Shown piece by piece: positions 43,937 through 53,539 of a DNA stretch of 64,000 bases. This DNA is from Emiliania huxleyi CCMP1516 (Eukaryota > Haptophyta > Isochrysidales > Noelaerhabdaceae), in assembly GCF_000372725.1 (NCBI RefSeq), contig NW_005200170.1, positions 821,341 through 885,340 of the forward strand, written 5' to 3'. Each line of letters begins with the position of its first letter. Position 1 is the stretch's first letter. The notes beneath the pieces were generated by a model. That model did not search any database, was not told the DNA's origin, and saw only the letters and a list, made by a program, of their open reading frames with translations. The position numbers and the translations under genes were made by a program.

Positions 43937-46401
43937 CACCCCGCGGTGCGGAGGCTGAAGCCGGCCGAGACCGAAGCGCGCGCCCTCGTGCTCAGCGATT
44001 TTGCGACGCTGGCGCCGGCCTCGGCCGCCCCCTTCGGTCCTCCTCCTCCTCCGCCCGCCGGCTCGCCCTGCCCCGCCGTCCTGCTCGTCCTCGTGCGCTT
44101 TGCCTCTCCTCCGCCCCCGCCCCACCGTGCCGGCGCGGGCGGGGCCTCTTAAGCAGCATGGCTGCAAGCAGGCGCGCTTCCGCGAGGACGTGTCTTGGCT
44201 CGCGCGGCTTCCTCCGGGCGTCGAGTACCACGTCATGCAAAAGGGAGGCGCCGTCCAGCGCGAGCTGCCCGCTTGCCGGCAGACGGCGCTGCCCAACGTC
44301 GGCCGCGAGGCCCACGCGTACCTCTCCTGTGAGGTGTGAACAGCGTCTCTTCACACCCACCGCTGTGAACAGGCCCACTCGTACCTCTCCTGTGAGGTGT
44401 GAACAGCGTCTCTTCACACCCACCGCTGTGAACAGGCCCACTCGTACCTCTCCTTTCTCGAGACCGTGCACGCCGCCTCCGCCTCCGCCGCCGAGGCGGC
44501 GCGGCTTCTCCCGCCGCTCGTCGTCTTTGCGCAAGCGGACCCCTTCGACCACAACCCGGGCGAGCTCTCCCCACGGACACCCCCCACCCCCCACCCCGCC
44601 CCCCGCCCCCGCCCCGAGAGTGCGCGCTTCGCCCCGCCCCCCCGCGGCGGCCCGCCGCAGCGCTCAGCCCGCCAGACCGCGCCGCATCACCTCACGCCCT
44701 GCCTTGGCTCGCCGCATCACCTCACGCCTTGGCTGAAACAGCCTTCCTCGACGAGCTCTCCCTCCTCGCCGCGCACGTCTCCGCTGGCCGCCGGCCGCCG
44801 CGCTGGGTGCCGCTGGGGCTCTGGAGCGGTGGAGAGCGCATCGTCTACTGCGACGCCAGCGGCGCGCCGCACCAGGCACTCACAGTAAACCAACTAGCAC
44901 CCTCGGTCGCGCTCCATTCCTGGCCCCCTCCTTCTCCTTCTCCCTCCTTCTCCCCCCCCCCCCCTCCCCCCTCTCCTCCTCCTCACACGGCAGCACCCCA
45001 CACCCTTCCTGAACACCCCTCCGCTCGCTCGGCTCACAGCCGCTGCTGCTCCCGATTGGGCGCGTGTGGAGGGCGCTGTTTGGAGAGGGGCGGGCCCTAC
45101 CGACGTGGATCGGCTTCACTCCTGGCGCATGCTTCGCGGTCTGCCGCGAGGCGCTGCTCCGCGGGCTCACGCCCTCACGCGTCGAGGCGGCGCTCTCCCC
45201 CTCCTGCGGGCTCGGGGGCCTAGAAGCTGACACTCTGATCGATCTGTGCCTAGCACTCGAGACTAGCACTCGAGACGACATGTACTCCGCTGTCTGTCGA
45301 CCGGCCTCGTACACCCTCGTGTTTCACGACGCAGGCTCGGGTGCCACGCCGACCCGCTCTCCGGGCACGTGTTTGAGCGGCTGTGGAGATACCTCTGTGG
45401 CTACGGCGAGGAGGAGGAGGAGTTGGGCGAGCACGCCGTGTCGTCGGGCGGGCCGCCGCCGCTCTCGCCGCCGCCCTCGCCGCCGCCCTCGCCGCCGCTC
45501 TCGCCGCCGCCCCTAACGACTCTGGTTGGCATCGGCTCTCTGGTGTCGGAGTCCTCGGCGGCGCGCTCCTTCTCCTTTTGCAACTTCCGCATCGGCGAGG
45601 TCCGCGGCTGGCGTCGCACCTTCAGCCAGGCGAGAGATTACCCGAGATTACCCGAGATTACCCGAGATTACCCGAGATTACCCGAGATTACCCGAGATTA
45701 CCCGAGATTACCCGAGATTACCCGAGATCACCCGTCGCACCTTCAGCCAGGCGAACTGGGTCAACACGGCGCACGGCTGGGGCAGTGCCGCTCGAGGCAC
45801 GACGGCGGCGCTGGCGATGGTGCGTTGCGACGCAGACTTTGTCAGCCGCGTCGCGCTGCTCGACGTAAACGCGGAAGAGCTGCCCGGCTTCTACGAGCGC
45901 GAGGCCGGCTACAGCATCGTCACGACCGACTACTGCGAGGGGCGGGGCCCCGAAGGCGGCGCGGCGCGGCGTGGCGTGGCGCTCATGTGCGCCGCTTGTG
46001 CGGACGATGCCGAGGCGGATACGCTGTGGGCGCCCGGCGGCGCGATGGAGCGCCATTGCGCGGGCAGCGAGTACGTCGCCGCCTGGATGCGCTCCTCTCT
46101 CCGCCCGCTGTGGCCGCCCGCGGGTGCGCACCTGCTGCCTGCGCCGGGCTACCTGCGGCTGTGCGCAGCGGCGCACCGGCGGGCAGGGCTGCTCGACCAC
46201 TTCCTCGATAGCACGCTCCTCCACGACGGCGTGACGACACTACGCGCGCACTGCGAGCGGGACGAGGGCGCGCGCCGCGCCATCGCGTCGCTAGACGAGG
46301 AGGAGGCTGCAGGCAGCGACGAGGAGGCCGCCTCGATGCACGGCGATGCGAGAGGGGCGCTGAGTAGGAGTAGTGGGCATGGAGTCACACTAGAGCCGTA
46401 G
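43913..46401 (+). CDS. DUF3431 – gamma-glutamylcyclotransferase-like fusion protein
   Basis: Exons 43913-44092, 44172-44309, 44436-44559, 44742-44875, 45040-45209, 45335-45629 and 45751-46401 are all phase-consistent (564 codons). DUF3431: VLARFREDVSWLARLPPGVEYHV, LPNVGREAHSYLSFL, FAQADPFDHNP, FTPGACFAVCREALL, SGHVFERLWRYL. DUF3431 proteins are glycosyltransferase-like and often Golgi-associated; function largely unknown. The exon 45335-45629 runs on through a Ser/Pro linker into LVGIGSLVSESS...NFRIGEVRGWRRTFSQ and then ALLDVNAEELPGFYEREAGY, the GGCT/AIG2-like fold with its substrate-glutamate region. So the two domains share one exon. Five of the six introns are GC-AG. Whether it begins at 43913 or continues from the EEP segment is unresolved. 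Confidence 0.78.
44310..44435 (+). repeat. 126-bp intron consisting of two tandem 63-bp units
   Basis: Units start at 44310 and 44373, each beginning GCCCAC(G/T)CGTACCTCTCCTG and ending CTGTGAACAG. The next exon (44436) begins with the same GCCCACTCGTACCTCTCC. Each unit thus looks like a complete GC...AG intron preceded by a copy of the exon start. The 63-bp length keeps frame but contains an in-frame stop. Confidence 0.92.
45630..45750 (+). repeat. 121-bp GC-AG intron: 22-bp direct repeat plus ten CCCGAGATTA decamers
   Basis: CGTCGCACCTTCAGCCAGGC GA occurs at 45612-45633 and 45733-45754, straddling donor and acceptor exactly. Between them CCCGAGATTA is repeated in perfect 10-bp register from about 45634 to 45729, with the last copy CCCGAGATCA. 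Confidence 0.95.
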
Positions 46402-46565
46402 CGCGGCGAACGGCGACATGAGAGGGAGGCGGCGTGTCCCGGAATTGCATATGCTCAAGGACAAGGTACTCCCTCTCCGTCTCCTGCGCCGCCGCGGGAT
46501 TCCCCCCCGCTTGCGCGTTCTCCATATTTTCTTTTTTCGCATACCCCGCACAGCATAATACTCGC

Positions 46566-47966
46566 TCAAGTGCGGCCGCAACCCAACACCGAGTCGAAGA
46601 ATGTGTCTGTGATGGCCTCACTGAGGCCTCCCATGCGGGCCCAAGTCGCGTCCGCGGGGCTGGCATGCGCCCCTCCCTCCCCTTTGCGTCGAGCGGCGGC
46701 GCACCGAGAGCCCCGTGACCCGTCGTGCCGGTCGCTGCCGGCGCCACAGGCGTCGTGATGCTGCGGGTCCCGGAAGGCCCCGAGCGGCGCGCTCAGCGTG
46801 AGCAACGCAGGCTCCTCCCAGATTTTGACGCCCAGCGGCGCCAGCGTGCTGCGCGCAGCCTCATTGAGCGCGCGGATGACGAGCGGGTTAGTGCCGGGGA
46901 ACGCACGGGCTCGTCCCGCCGCCAGCCCGCAAAGAGACGCGCCAGCCTTCAGCGTGGCATCTTCGAGCAGCAGCTGATGTGTGGTTTGTCGCCACACGAA
47001 CAGTACGCTGGGGTTGACGGCCTGCACTCGCGCTATGATGTGTGCAAGCAGCCGAATGTGATGGCGGTACGCGGATAGAGGCGACACCTTCTTTTCATGT
47101 CCCGGTGGAGGCAACGAGACGTCGTGCGCTCCACTCTGTAGTACCACGATGCTGTCGTTTGCCAGCGCAAGCGCCCGCTCCCAGTCCCCCGCCGCCTTAC
47201 CCACCACATTGCCACAGCCGATCCGTGGCGGGTTTCCCATCGCGTTGCTGATAATGACGCCGCCGCTAGGTAGCGGCTTGGCCGGCCCGCTCCATTCGGA
47301 GCAGTTGGCTGAGCGCCCTGCCACACGCGCGCAAATGTCGAGGGCAAAACCATTACTGATCGAGTCGCCCACAATGATGAGACGCCGGTGGCCTTTGGCG
47401 AGGCAACGACCAATGTGGAGATGCTGTCGCCGAGTGCTCGCGCAGCCAAAGGGAACCCACTCATGCGGGCTACGAAACTGGGAGTGGTGACCGACGGCTT
47501 GCATGCCACTCGGCGTGGTTCCATTTTCGCTTACGCGGACCCAGCGTCCGTCTTCGCCTCCATGGCAAGCCCGGGTGATCGGAGGGTGCTCGTGAGCGGG
47601 CTGCGCGCGTGCCGCGATCGTTATGGGAGGCCGGCTGGCTGCGCGGCACTGCAGCTGGTCTGCACTAGGGAGGTTTTGCGCAGGCAGCGAGGGGAAGGAG
47701 CGGTTTGAGGCAGGCGTGTGGCCAACCATAATCCACCATCTCGACTCGAGGTAGTCCGGCACGAGGCTCGTGAACCAAAGCTGCACCCACGCCTGCACAT
47801 CACGCACGTCCAGCTCATCTCTAGACACATCTGCGACGTATGAGCCGTCCCCCAGATCGCGCGCTAGCTGCCTCCACGTGCTCGTGTTGGTCGCGAAGCG
47901 CACGACCCAAACGTCGCCCCCCACCGTCTTCATCTTGGACGAAGCCGGAGACGAAAGGGCCGGCAC
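46566..47966 (-). CDS. SGNH/GDSL (PC-esterase/TBL-like) acyl-esterase with Filamin-like N-terminus
   Basis: A single long open frame of 466 residues. Near the N-terminus WVVRFATNTSTWRQLARDLGDGSYVADVS and VQAWVQLWFTSLVPDYLESRW resemble a filamin/Ig-like strand set. Then EWVPFGCASTRRQHLHIGRCL precedes LIIVGDSISNGFA, the GDS nucleophile block of PC-esterase/TBL-like proteins, with later blocks GGVIISNAMGNPP, IVVLQSGAHDVS and VLFVWRQTTHQ. Plant and fungal relatives O-acetylate cell-wall or secreted glycans. The C-terminal ASP-x-x-HIS block is not obvious (DPQHHDACG may substitute). The frame stays open before the first ATG, so a 5' exon with a signal peptide may exist. Single-exon structure contrasts with its intron-rich neighbours. 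Confidence 0.72.
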   Translation of the reverse strand: MPALSSPASSKMKTVGGDVWVVRFATNTSTWRQLARDLGDGSYVADVSRDELDVRDVQAWVQLWFTSLVPDYLESRWWIMVGHTPASNRSFPSLPAQNLPSADQLQCRAASRPPITIAARAQPAHEHPPITRACHGGEDGRWVRVSENGTTPSGMQAVGHHSQFRSPHEWVPFGCASTRRQHLHIGRCLAKGHRRLIIVGDSISNGFALDICARVAGRSANCSEWSGPAKPLPSGGVIISNAMGNPPRIGCGNVVGKAAGDWERALALANDSIVVLQSGAHDVSLPPPGHEKKVSPLSAYRHHIRLLAHIIARVQAVNPSVLFVWRQTTHQLLLEDATLKAGASLCGLAAGRARAFPGTNPLVIRALNEAARSTLAPLGVKIWEEPALLTLSAPLGAFRDPQHHDACGAGSDRHDGSRGSRCAAARRKGEGGAHASPADATWARMGGLSEAITDTFFDSVLGCGRT

Positions 47967-48845
47967 CCTTTCTCTTAAAAAACTGTTCAGTTTTCAAAGG
48001 CAAAACACAACGCTCTGCGGTTGGTGCACCCCTCACACTGACACATTCCCCTCATCCCCTACCCTTGGCTGAGCACATCTACCTGCGAGCTAGCATCTCC
48101 GCATTTTCTCTTCCAGTCATCCGCCCGCGCCGCGCGCCATCACTGGGCGTCTAGTGCAGCCACTGACAGAGCTATTCCGAAGGAGTGGTCGACGCCTCGC
48201 CTAGAGTTCGGGTGGACTTGCGCACTGCTTAGCCCTGAGGGGGGAGTGTGTGTGAGGTGGTGTAATGTTGTCCCGTTTCAGGCGGCAGGTCAGGGGATTA
48301 GCCGGGAGGATTCGGCAGCTCAGCCGGGGGCTGAGCGTCTGCAGGCAGCCTTCCGCCCGCGCCGAAATTCACAGCCCTCCCGGGCCGACGGGGTGCTCCT
48401 TGGATCGGGCCCCGCTCCCCGCTTTTCCTGTACCTGGACTGTCCGGGTTAGGAGGGTGAGAGTATTGGGTGGGCGAGGGCAGTACATCTGGCGGGTGGCG
48501 ATTGAGGGACAGCGTGGGTTGATTGGGGGGTCAATGGGCGCGCGGGCGGCGCTTCGTGGTCCTCACCCTCACCCCTCACCATCCTCAAATCCTCGAATCA
48601 TCGAGATCATCGAGAGCGTCGTGAGCGTTGATTCTGTGCTGATTTTTGCGCGCGAGCGTCGCGATTTTTGGTCTGGTTGGTCCGTCGTGGCCGGTGCGCG
48701 GGAAACTCGCCGAAAACCCGCGCAGCCGGCCGATTGTACGACCGAGGTCGCTGAGCCTTGGCGACGCGGCGCGCGCGTCGCCAAGGAGTTCGTAAAATGT
48801 CAGAGTTTTTTTTACACCCTTTCTCTTCCTACCTACCCCGCGAAC
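47967..48845. other. Intergenic region
   Basis: No recognised protein. An open frame (48246 on) runs into the small ORF below but has no family resemblance. A G/C hairpin-like segment CAGCCGGGGGCTG lies near 48318. Confidence 0.45.
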
Positions 48846-48953
48846 ATGGCTGACAAGATCCGTGAAGCCTTGGCTGAGGGTGCAAACAGCGTCCAGGTCA
48901 CTGTCCAGGCCGCCGCCAATATCAAACAGGTCATCGAGTGGAAGTTCAACTAA
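48846..48953 (+). CDS. Small ORF, 35 residues (uncertain)
   Basis: MADKIREALAEGANSVQVTV... ends in VIEWKFN-stop. The ATG sits in a good context (GCGAACATGG) after a pyrimidine-rich leader, and the codons are less GC-extreme than the surroundings. It could be a real microprotein or a first exon. No family recognised. Confidence 0.35.
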   Translation: MADKIREALAEGANSVQVTVQAAANIKQVIEWKFN

Positions 48954-49317
48954 AATTCAATACTCGGATCAGATCAGATCGGTGAGAACTGAGATGGTGG
49001 AGTGCGCAGTCCGCACATTTGTCATTTGAGTCTGCAGTGTCCGAGTCACTCAGTAAAGCCGTATGCGGCGTCCGGCGAGCGGCGTCGCCGAGGGACCGCG
49101 CGCGGGAGCGCGGAGGAGAGGCTTAGCGGGATGGGGGGCTCTATATGTACGAGATAAGTAATACACAAACAGAGAGAGAGGATGTTCAACACAAAGGTTG
49201 AACTTGAGAGACGTGAGCAAAGAAGGACTATGTAAGAGAGGGAGGCGGGCGTGAGACGTGCTGCGTCGTCGCGTCGGCGTGAGGGGCGGGAGACCAAAAG
49301 AGGGCACAGGGCAGGTC
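48954..49317. other. 3' flank of GMC gene
   Basis: No coding feature seen; a GATCAGATCAGATC run lies near 48965. Confidence 0.4.
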
Positions 49318-52300
49318 TCAGAGAGAGGAGCTCGCGGCGGCCTCCTCTCCCACGCGGTCCCTCCGGATCATCGCGGCGGCCTTCTCGCCAATCATAATGG
49401 TCGGCGCGTTGGTGTTGGCCGACGGCAGCTTCGGCATGACGGAGGCGTCCGCCACGCGCAGCCCCGCCACGCCGCGCACGCGGAGCGAGGCGTCCACCAC
49501 GGCGAGCGGGTCCGAGGGTGGCCCCATCTTGCAGGTGCCCACCGGGTGGTAGAGGGTCATGCCAAAGTGCTGCACCGTCGCCTTCCAGTAGCGCGCGAGC
49601 CGCGCCTTTGGTAGCTGGTAGAAGTCGAGCGGGCTCATCGCGTCGTACTCCGGGTAGGCGTCCCCGAGGCCGAGGTCTGCCGGGTGCGGCGCCGTGACGC
49701 CCGTCACGAGCGAGCGGAGCGGCTCCTGGGCGACCAGCAGGTTGGCCGCGGTCAGGATCTCAACCCAAGCGTCGAGGTCGGCCTCGTCACTCAGGTAGCG
49801 CGGGTCGATGAGCGGCGGCACGGCCGGGTCGGCGGAGGCGAGCCTACAGCGGGAGGCAGGGGCTGCCTCTGTGCGTCCTCGACTGCGCGTGGTGGTGTGA
49901 TCCAGCTGGTGTGACCTGGGCCCGGGGTGGTGCTGTTGTGTGTGAAGACACACGGGCTACGACCACGGCGAACACGGTGGGGGACGGCCGAGTGCGGCGG
50001 AGTCCGTGTCCTCTCGGGCGCTAGTGGGGGGACAAGAAGACGTGTTCCGCTTCTAGGGGCGCGAGCTCGACAACGCCGCGCGACTTTGGGTGCAGGTGGC
50101 ACGGGACCTGCGCGGGGGTGGTACACCGACATGAGGGCGGGAAGACGGCAGTGTGTGCAGTGTCTTCAGAGCACCGCGTGGATACGAGGGGGGGCGAACA
50201 CAGCTGAATACGGTCGAGTACAGCGGAGTGCGTGTCCTCTCGAGCGCTCGTTAGAAGACAATACGTATTCCGCTCCTAGGCCCGAGATATGGGGAGATAT
50301 GGGGAGATCTTCCGCTTCTAGGCACGGGACGAGCGTGACGCCCTCCTCCTCGCCCGCCTTGTGCTTAGGAGACTGGAGGTGCCCCCACGCGCTCCTGCTC
50401 ACGCCGATGTTGTCGTGGAAGAGCTTCTCGTCGCCCGCGCCGACGAAGAGGCCCACCTGGAGGTGGGGAGAGATGGGCGAGAGATGGGCGAGAGATGGGG
50501 AGAGGTGGGGAGAGGTGGGGAGAGGTGGGGAGAGGTGGGGAGAGATGGGCGAGAGATGGGGAGGGTTGGGGAGAGGTGGGGAGAGGTGGGGAGAGGTGGG
50601 GAGAGGTGGGGAGAGGTGGGGAGAGGTGGGGAGAGGTGGGGAGAGGTGGAGAGAGGTGGAGAGAGGTGGGGGAGAGGTGTGGAGATACGGGGAGATACGG
50701 GGAGATACGTGGAGAGAGGAGGAGAGATGGAGAGAGATGTGGAGAGATGGCGAGAGATGGGGAGACCTTGGGAGACGGGGGGGGGGAGAGGGAGGGGGGG
50801 GGGGGGGGAGATGTGTGGGGAGATGGCCCGGCAAAGAGAGCAACTCCTGCATGTCGGGTCCCTCGCCGGCGGCGGCGAGCGGCGTGCGGCCGTGCACGAC
50901 GGCGTCGTAGCTCGAGGAGGAGAGGTGGCCCTCGCCGCGCAGCAGCCACTGCAGCAGCGCCGCGGGGCTCTCGGCCTTGGCCTTGGTCACCGCGTCCCCG
51001 CCCTTGACGAAGAAGGTGTAGAACATCGCGAGGTGGTCCTGCGTGGTGCAAGACGCCAGCCTCAGCGCGGTGTGCGGTCTCGTGCAGAGTCTTCAGAGCG
51101 GCGCGTGAGTACGAGATCTGGCGAGATCTGGGGAGAGATGGCGAGATTGTGTGCGGTCTCGTGCAGAGTCGTCCGAGCAGCGCGTGAAGGCGCGAGGGGC
51201 GACGAGTAGCATGCGCACAGCGTGGCCTCGACCGACAAGCAACAAGCACGCGCCCTCTCGAGTGCTGGTTGGAGTGCAAACAAGGGCCTTCCGCTTCTAC
51301 GGGGCTGCTCCTGCAGGTTCTGGCCGACGCCTGGAAGGTCCACCTCAGTCGGAACCCCAACCTAGAATCGGGTCGTCGTGTCGTCTCGCTCTCGCCTCGC
51401 TCTCGCCTCGCTCTCGCCTCGCTCTCGCCTCTCGGGTCGACCTCATCGGTTCTCGGGCCAGAGCCCTCACCCCCTGCCTCCCGCCTCCGCACTCGCCTCC
51501 GCACTCCCCCCTCCCGCGGCGTCCTCTCGGCACACCAACCTTCTCGAGCTGGTCGCGCGGCCCGATGCCCGAGAGGAGGAGGAGCTGCGCCGACCCGACC
51601 GCTCCGGCCGACACCACCGCCTCGCGCCGCACGCGAATGCGCACCTCCTCCCCCTCCCCCTGTGGGCCGCCGACACGGGCCTGCACCGCCGCCACCCGAG
51701 CGCCGCGCCCCTCCCCGCCGGTCCCCTCGCTGGCGAGGACGAGCCTAGAGGGCGAATGCGCCAGCCTCGGGGCGGGAGGACGGCCATGTGCGGAGGGCGC
51801 AGAGCACCGCGAGGGCTGCGAGTATACTAGAGAAAGCGTACTGCGGTGGAGGGACGTGTCCTCGCGAGCGCTGGTTTGGAGACAAGAGTGCGTGTTCCGA
51901 CGGGGAGGAGAGGGGGAGAGGTTGTTCCGCTTCTAGGAGAGACGAGGCTTGCTGACGAGGCCGTGCGTGAGGACGTGCAGGTTGGCTCGCCCCATGGCGG
52001 GGTACAGAAACGCATCCGCCGTGCTGCCGCGCCGCCCGCTCCCAAACACCGTCTGCTGGAAGCGAGACGCTCCGCTCGCGTCGCCGTCGTTGTAGTCGCG
52101 AAGCGGGTGGCCCGCCGCCACTGCAGACTGGACAAACGCCTCTGCCAGCGGGTTGGCGGGGCTCTTGTACCGGACGGGCAGCGGCCCACCTATGGGGAGA
52201 TATGGGGAGATATGGGGAGATATGGGGAGATATCTTGTACCGGACGGGCAGCGGCCCACCGAAGCCGTGCGCCGACGAGTTGAGCGCGCCGGCCCCTGTC

Positions 52301-52903
52301 TCGCGCGCCAGTGTCGCGTCCTCGGACTGCAGGAAGAAGGGCAGCACCGACTCCCAGTCCCAGCCAGGGTTGCCTGCGTGGTGGAGACGCCGGCATGAGG
52401 GCGGGTAGATGGTATCGAGAGCACCGCGTGAATAAAAAGAATACGTGCTCCGCTTCTAGGCTTGGGTTGCCCATCGCCGCCCACGAGTCGTAGTCCGCCG
52501 CGTCTCCGCGCACGTACGCCATGTAGTTGAGCTGCGACGAGCCGCCGAGGAGCTTGCCCCGCGGCCAGTTTGACTTTTGGCCCGTGTAGGCACGGTGCGA
52601 AGTTGCCTGGGGAGTCGTCTTGAGCTGCCAGTCTCCGTCGACCAGCTGCACGTCGCCGCACGCCGCTGGTATGCTGTGCTTGATGCCCGACTCGCCTCCC
52701 GCCTCGATGAGCAGCACGCTCACGTCCGCGTCCTCAGAGAGGCGGGCGGCGATGACGCTCCCGGCGGACCCGGCGCCGATGACGATGTAGTCGTACTCAT
52801 CGAGCAGCTGAGACGCGCCGATCGGGCCGTACGCGCGCCGCCACGCCGCAAAGGCGGCCACGGCGATGACGAGGAGCGACACGCGTGCGCCGAAGAAGGG
52901 CAT
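49318..52903 (-). CDS. GMC-family FAD oxidoreductase (choline dehydrogenase-like), nine exons
   Basis: Exons 52903-52471, 52373-52260, 52189-51949, 51744-51540, 51361-51311, 51038-50847, 50456-50331, 50107-50067 and 49843-49318 all agree in phase and give 642 residues. A hydrophobic N-terminal anchor is followed by [21 protein letters not shown] (FAD Rossmann motif), [16 protein letters not shown] (GMC signature 1), [19 protein letters not shown] (signature 2), [16 protein letters not shown] across a junction, [10 protein letters not shown] and the C-terminal HPVGTCKMG...RVADASVMP...[14 protein letters not shown] with the catalytic His region. GMC enzymes oxidise alcohols such as choline, glucose or aryl alcohols. 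Three introns start GC, three GT, and two appear to start GA. All eight junctions show a direct repeat of exon sequence or AG-G at both ends. Five introns carry related element sequence. Confidence 0.93.
49844..50066 (-). mobile_element. GMC intron 8, introner-like element
   Basis: Minus strand: starts GCTCGCGCCCCTAGAAGCGG AACACG; next exon starts GCTCGCCTCC. Contains GAGAGGACACGGACTCCGCC shared with intron 7. Confidence 0.85.
50108..50330 (-). mobile_element. GMC intron 7, introner-like element
   Basis: Minus strand: starts GTCCCGTGCCTAGAAGCGGA, next exon starts GTCCCGTGCCACC (10-bp duplication). Contains CGAGAGGACACGCACTCCGC, CACGCGGTGCTCTGAAGACA and CCCGCCCTCATG, shared with introns 1, 3, 5 and 8, plus a few ATATCTCCCC decamers. 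Confidence 0.88.
50457..50846 (-). repeat. GMC intron 6, 10-bp tandem-repeat intron (apparent GA-AG)
   Basis: Plus-strand view: GAGAGGTGGG and GAGAGATGGG decamers repeated about twenty times between 50460 and 50760. Exon phase (ATG CAG | GAGTTG ... CCAG | GTG GGC) requires the intron to start GA unless the exon border differs. Confidence 0.8.
51039..51310 (-). mobile_element. GMC intron 5, introner-like element (apparent GA-AG)
   Basis: Minus strand: CTGCAG|GAGCAGCCCCGTAGAAGCGG ... ACGCAG|GACCACCTC, with CAGGAGCA/CAGGACCA duplicated. Inside, CACGCGCTGCTCGGACGACT CTGCACGAGACCGCACA occurs, followed by a second related copy (CACGCGCCGCTCTGAAGACT). Confidence 0.85.
51745..51948 (-). mobile_element. 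GMC intron 3, introner-like element
   Basis: Minus strand: starts GCCTCGTCTCTCCTAGAAGC GGAACA, next exon starts GCTCGTCCTCG. Contains CCAAACCAGCGCTCGCGAGG ACACGTCC and GCGGTGCTCTGCG. Confidence 0.85.
52190..52259 (-). repeat. GMC intron 2: 28-bp direct repeat plus TATGGGGAGA decamers
   Basis: TCTTGTACCGGACGGGCAGC GGCCCACC is present, apparently identically, at 52163-52190 and 52233-52260. Four TATGGGGAGA decamers lie between. Read on the minus strand this is a GT-AG intron of 70 bp whose donor lies in one repeat copy and acceptor beside the other. Confidence 0.95.
52374..52470 (-). mobile_element. GMC intron 1, short introner-like element
   Basis: Minus strand: starts GCAACCCAAGCCTAGAAGCG GAGCACGTATTC; next exon starts GCAACCCTGG (7-bp duplication). 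Ends with CACGCGGTGCTCTCGATACC and CCCGCCCTCATGCCGG, shared with intron 7. Looks like an internally deleted version of the longer copies. Confidence 0.88.
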
Positions 52904-53364
52904 GTGGAGACGGCAGTAGCGTGGCCTTCGCGGGGATGGAGTGCGGAGAGGACGAGCTTGAGGACCGTGTGTGTGTGTGTGTGGCCCTTGAGGACCGCGG
53001 CGAAAGAATTCTTAAGATACAAGCCTCTCTCACAGCACACTGGCACGACAAGGGCGCAGACTGGCGCGGACTGGCACACACACAGGCTCACCACCGGAGC
53101 CGCCTAAGCGACTCCGTTAAGAACGGCAATGCACTCCGCACCATGCACAATGCCGCTCTCCCCGCACGCTAGCTCGTTCACCGTCTGCCACGCCACGGCG
53201 GTGTGGAGGACGACAGACAAGCGCTGCATCTGCAGCCCGTGCCAGTTCTTGGTGGTCCATGTGACCTCGTCCAGGTGCTGAGCGTGCGAAAGTTTGTTGC
53301 TCAGCTGGTTCGCCGCCTCCCTCAGGGTGCTGCGAACCTCCTTTCCAAAGCCTCAGCCTCTCAG
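52904..53364. other. Region between GMC start and SDR fragment
   Basis: Contains element copy 3 and a short TG-rich stretch (52967-52981). No other coding feature. Confidence 0.5.
52990..53352 (-). mobile_element. 3' end of dispersed element (copy 3)
   Basis: The coding part (53352 down to the stop at 53106-53104) reads GFGKEVRSTLREAANQL, HLDEVTWTTKNWHGLQMQR, VNELACGESG, ...LNGVA-stop and aligns with copy 2 along its length. The tail to about 52990 matches copy 2's 3' tail, ending near GAATTCTTTCG. Its truncated 5' side abuts the SDR fragment. Confidence 0.7.
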
Positions 53365-53539
53365 GAATGATCCAGAAAAACAAGCCGGCCTCATGGCACA
53401 GATCCCGCTCGGCCGTGCCGGCAAACCAGCGGAGATCGCTGGTGCGGTCTCTTTCTTGCTGTCTCCCGACGCATCATACACGTGCGGCGCCAACATTCGG
53501 GTCGCGGGCGGTAGAGGCCCTGGCACCATGCTCGGGTAA
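53365..53539 (+). pseudogene. C-terminal fragment of a short-chain dehydrogenase/reductase (SDR)
   Basis: After an acceptor-like CCTCTCAG the frame reads NDPEKQAGLMAQIPLGRAGKPAEIAGAVSFLLSPDASYTCGANIRVAGG and stops a little later. IPLGRxGxPxEIAxxVxFL-SPxASYxTGxxxxVxGG is the hallmark SDR C-terminus. The Rossmann fold and YxxxK catalytic region are absent; upstream is an element remnant on the other strand. Probably a gene broken by that element, or the last exon of a gene whose other exons were lost. Confidence 0.75.

Noticed and set aside
49318-49330. Peroxisomal targeting signal at the GMC C-terminus
   Set aside because: The protein ends SSSL, which is not a good SKL-type signal.
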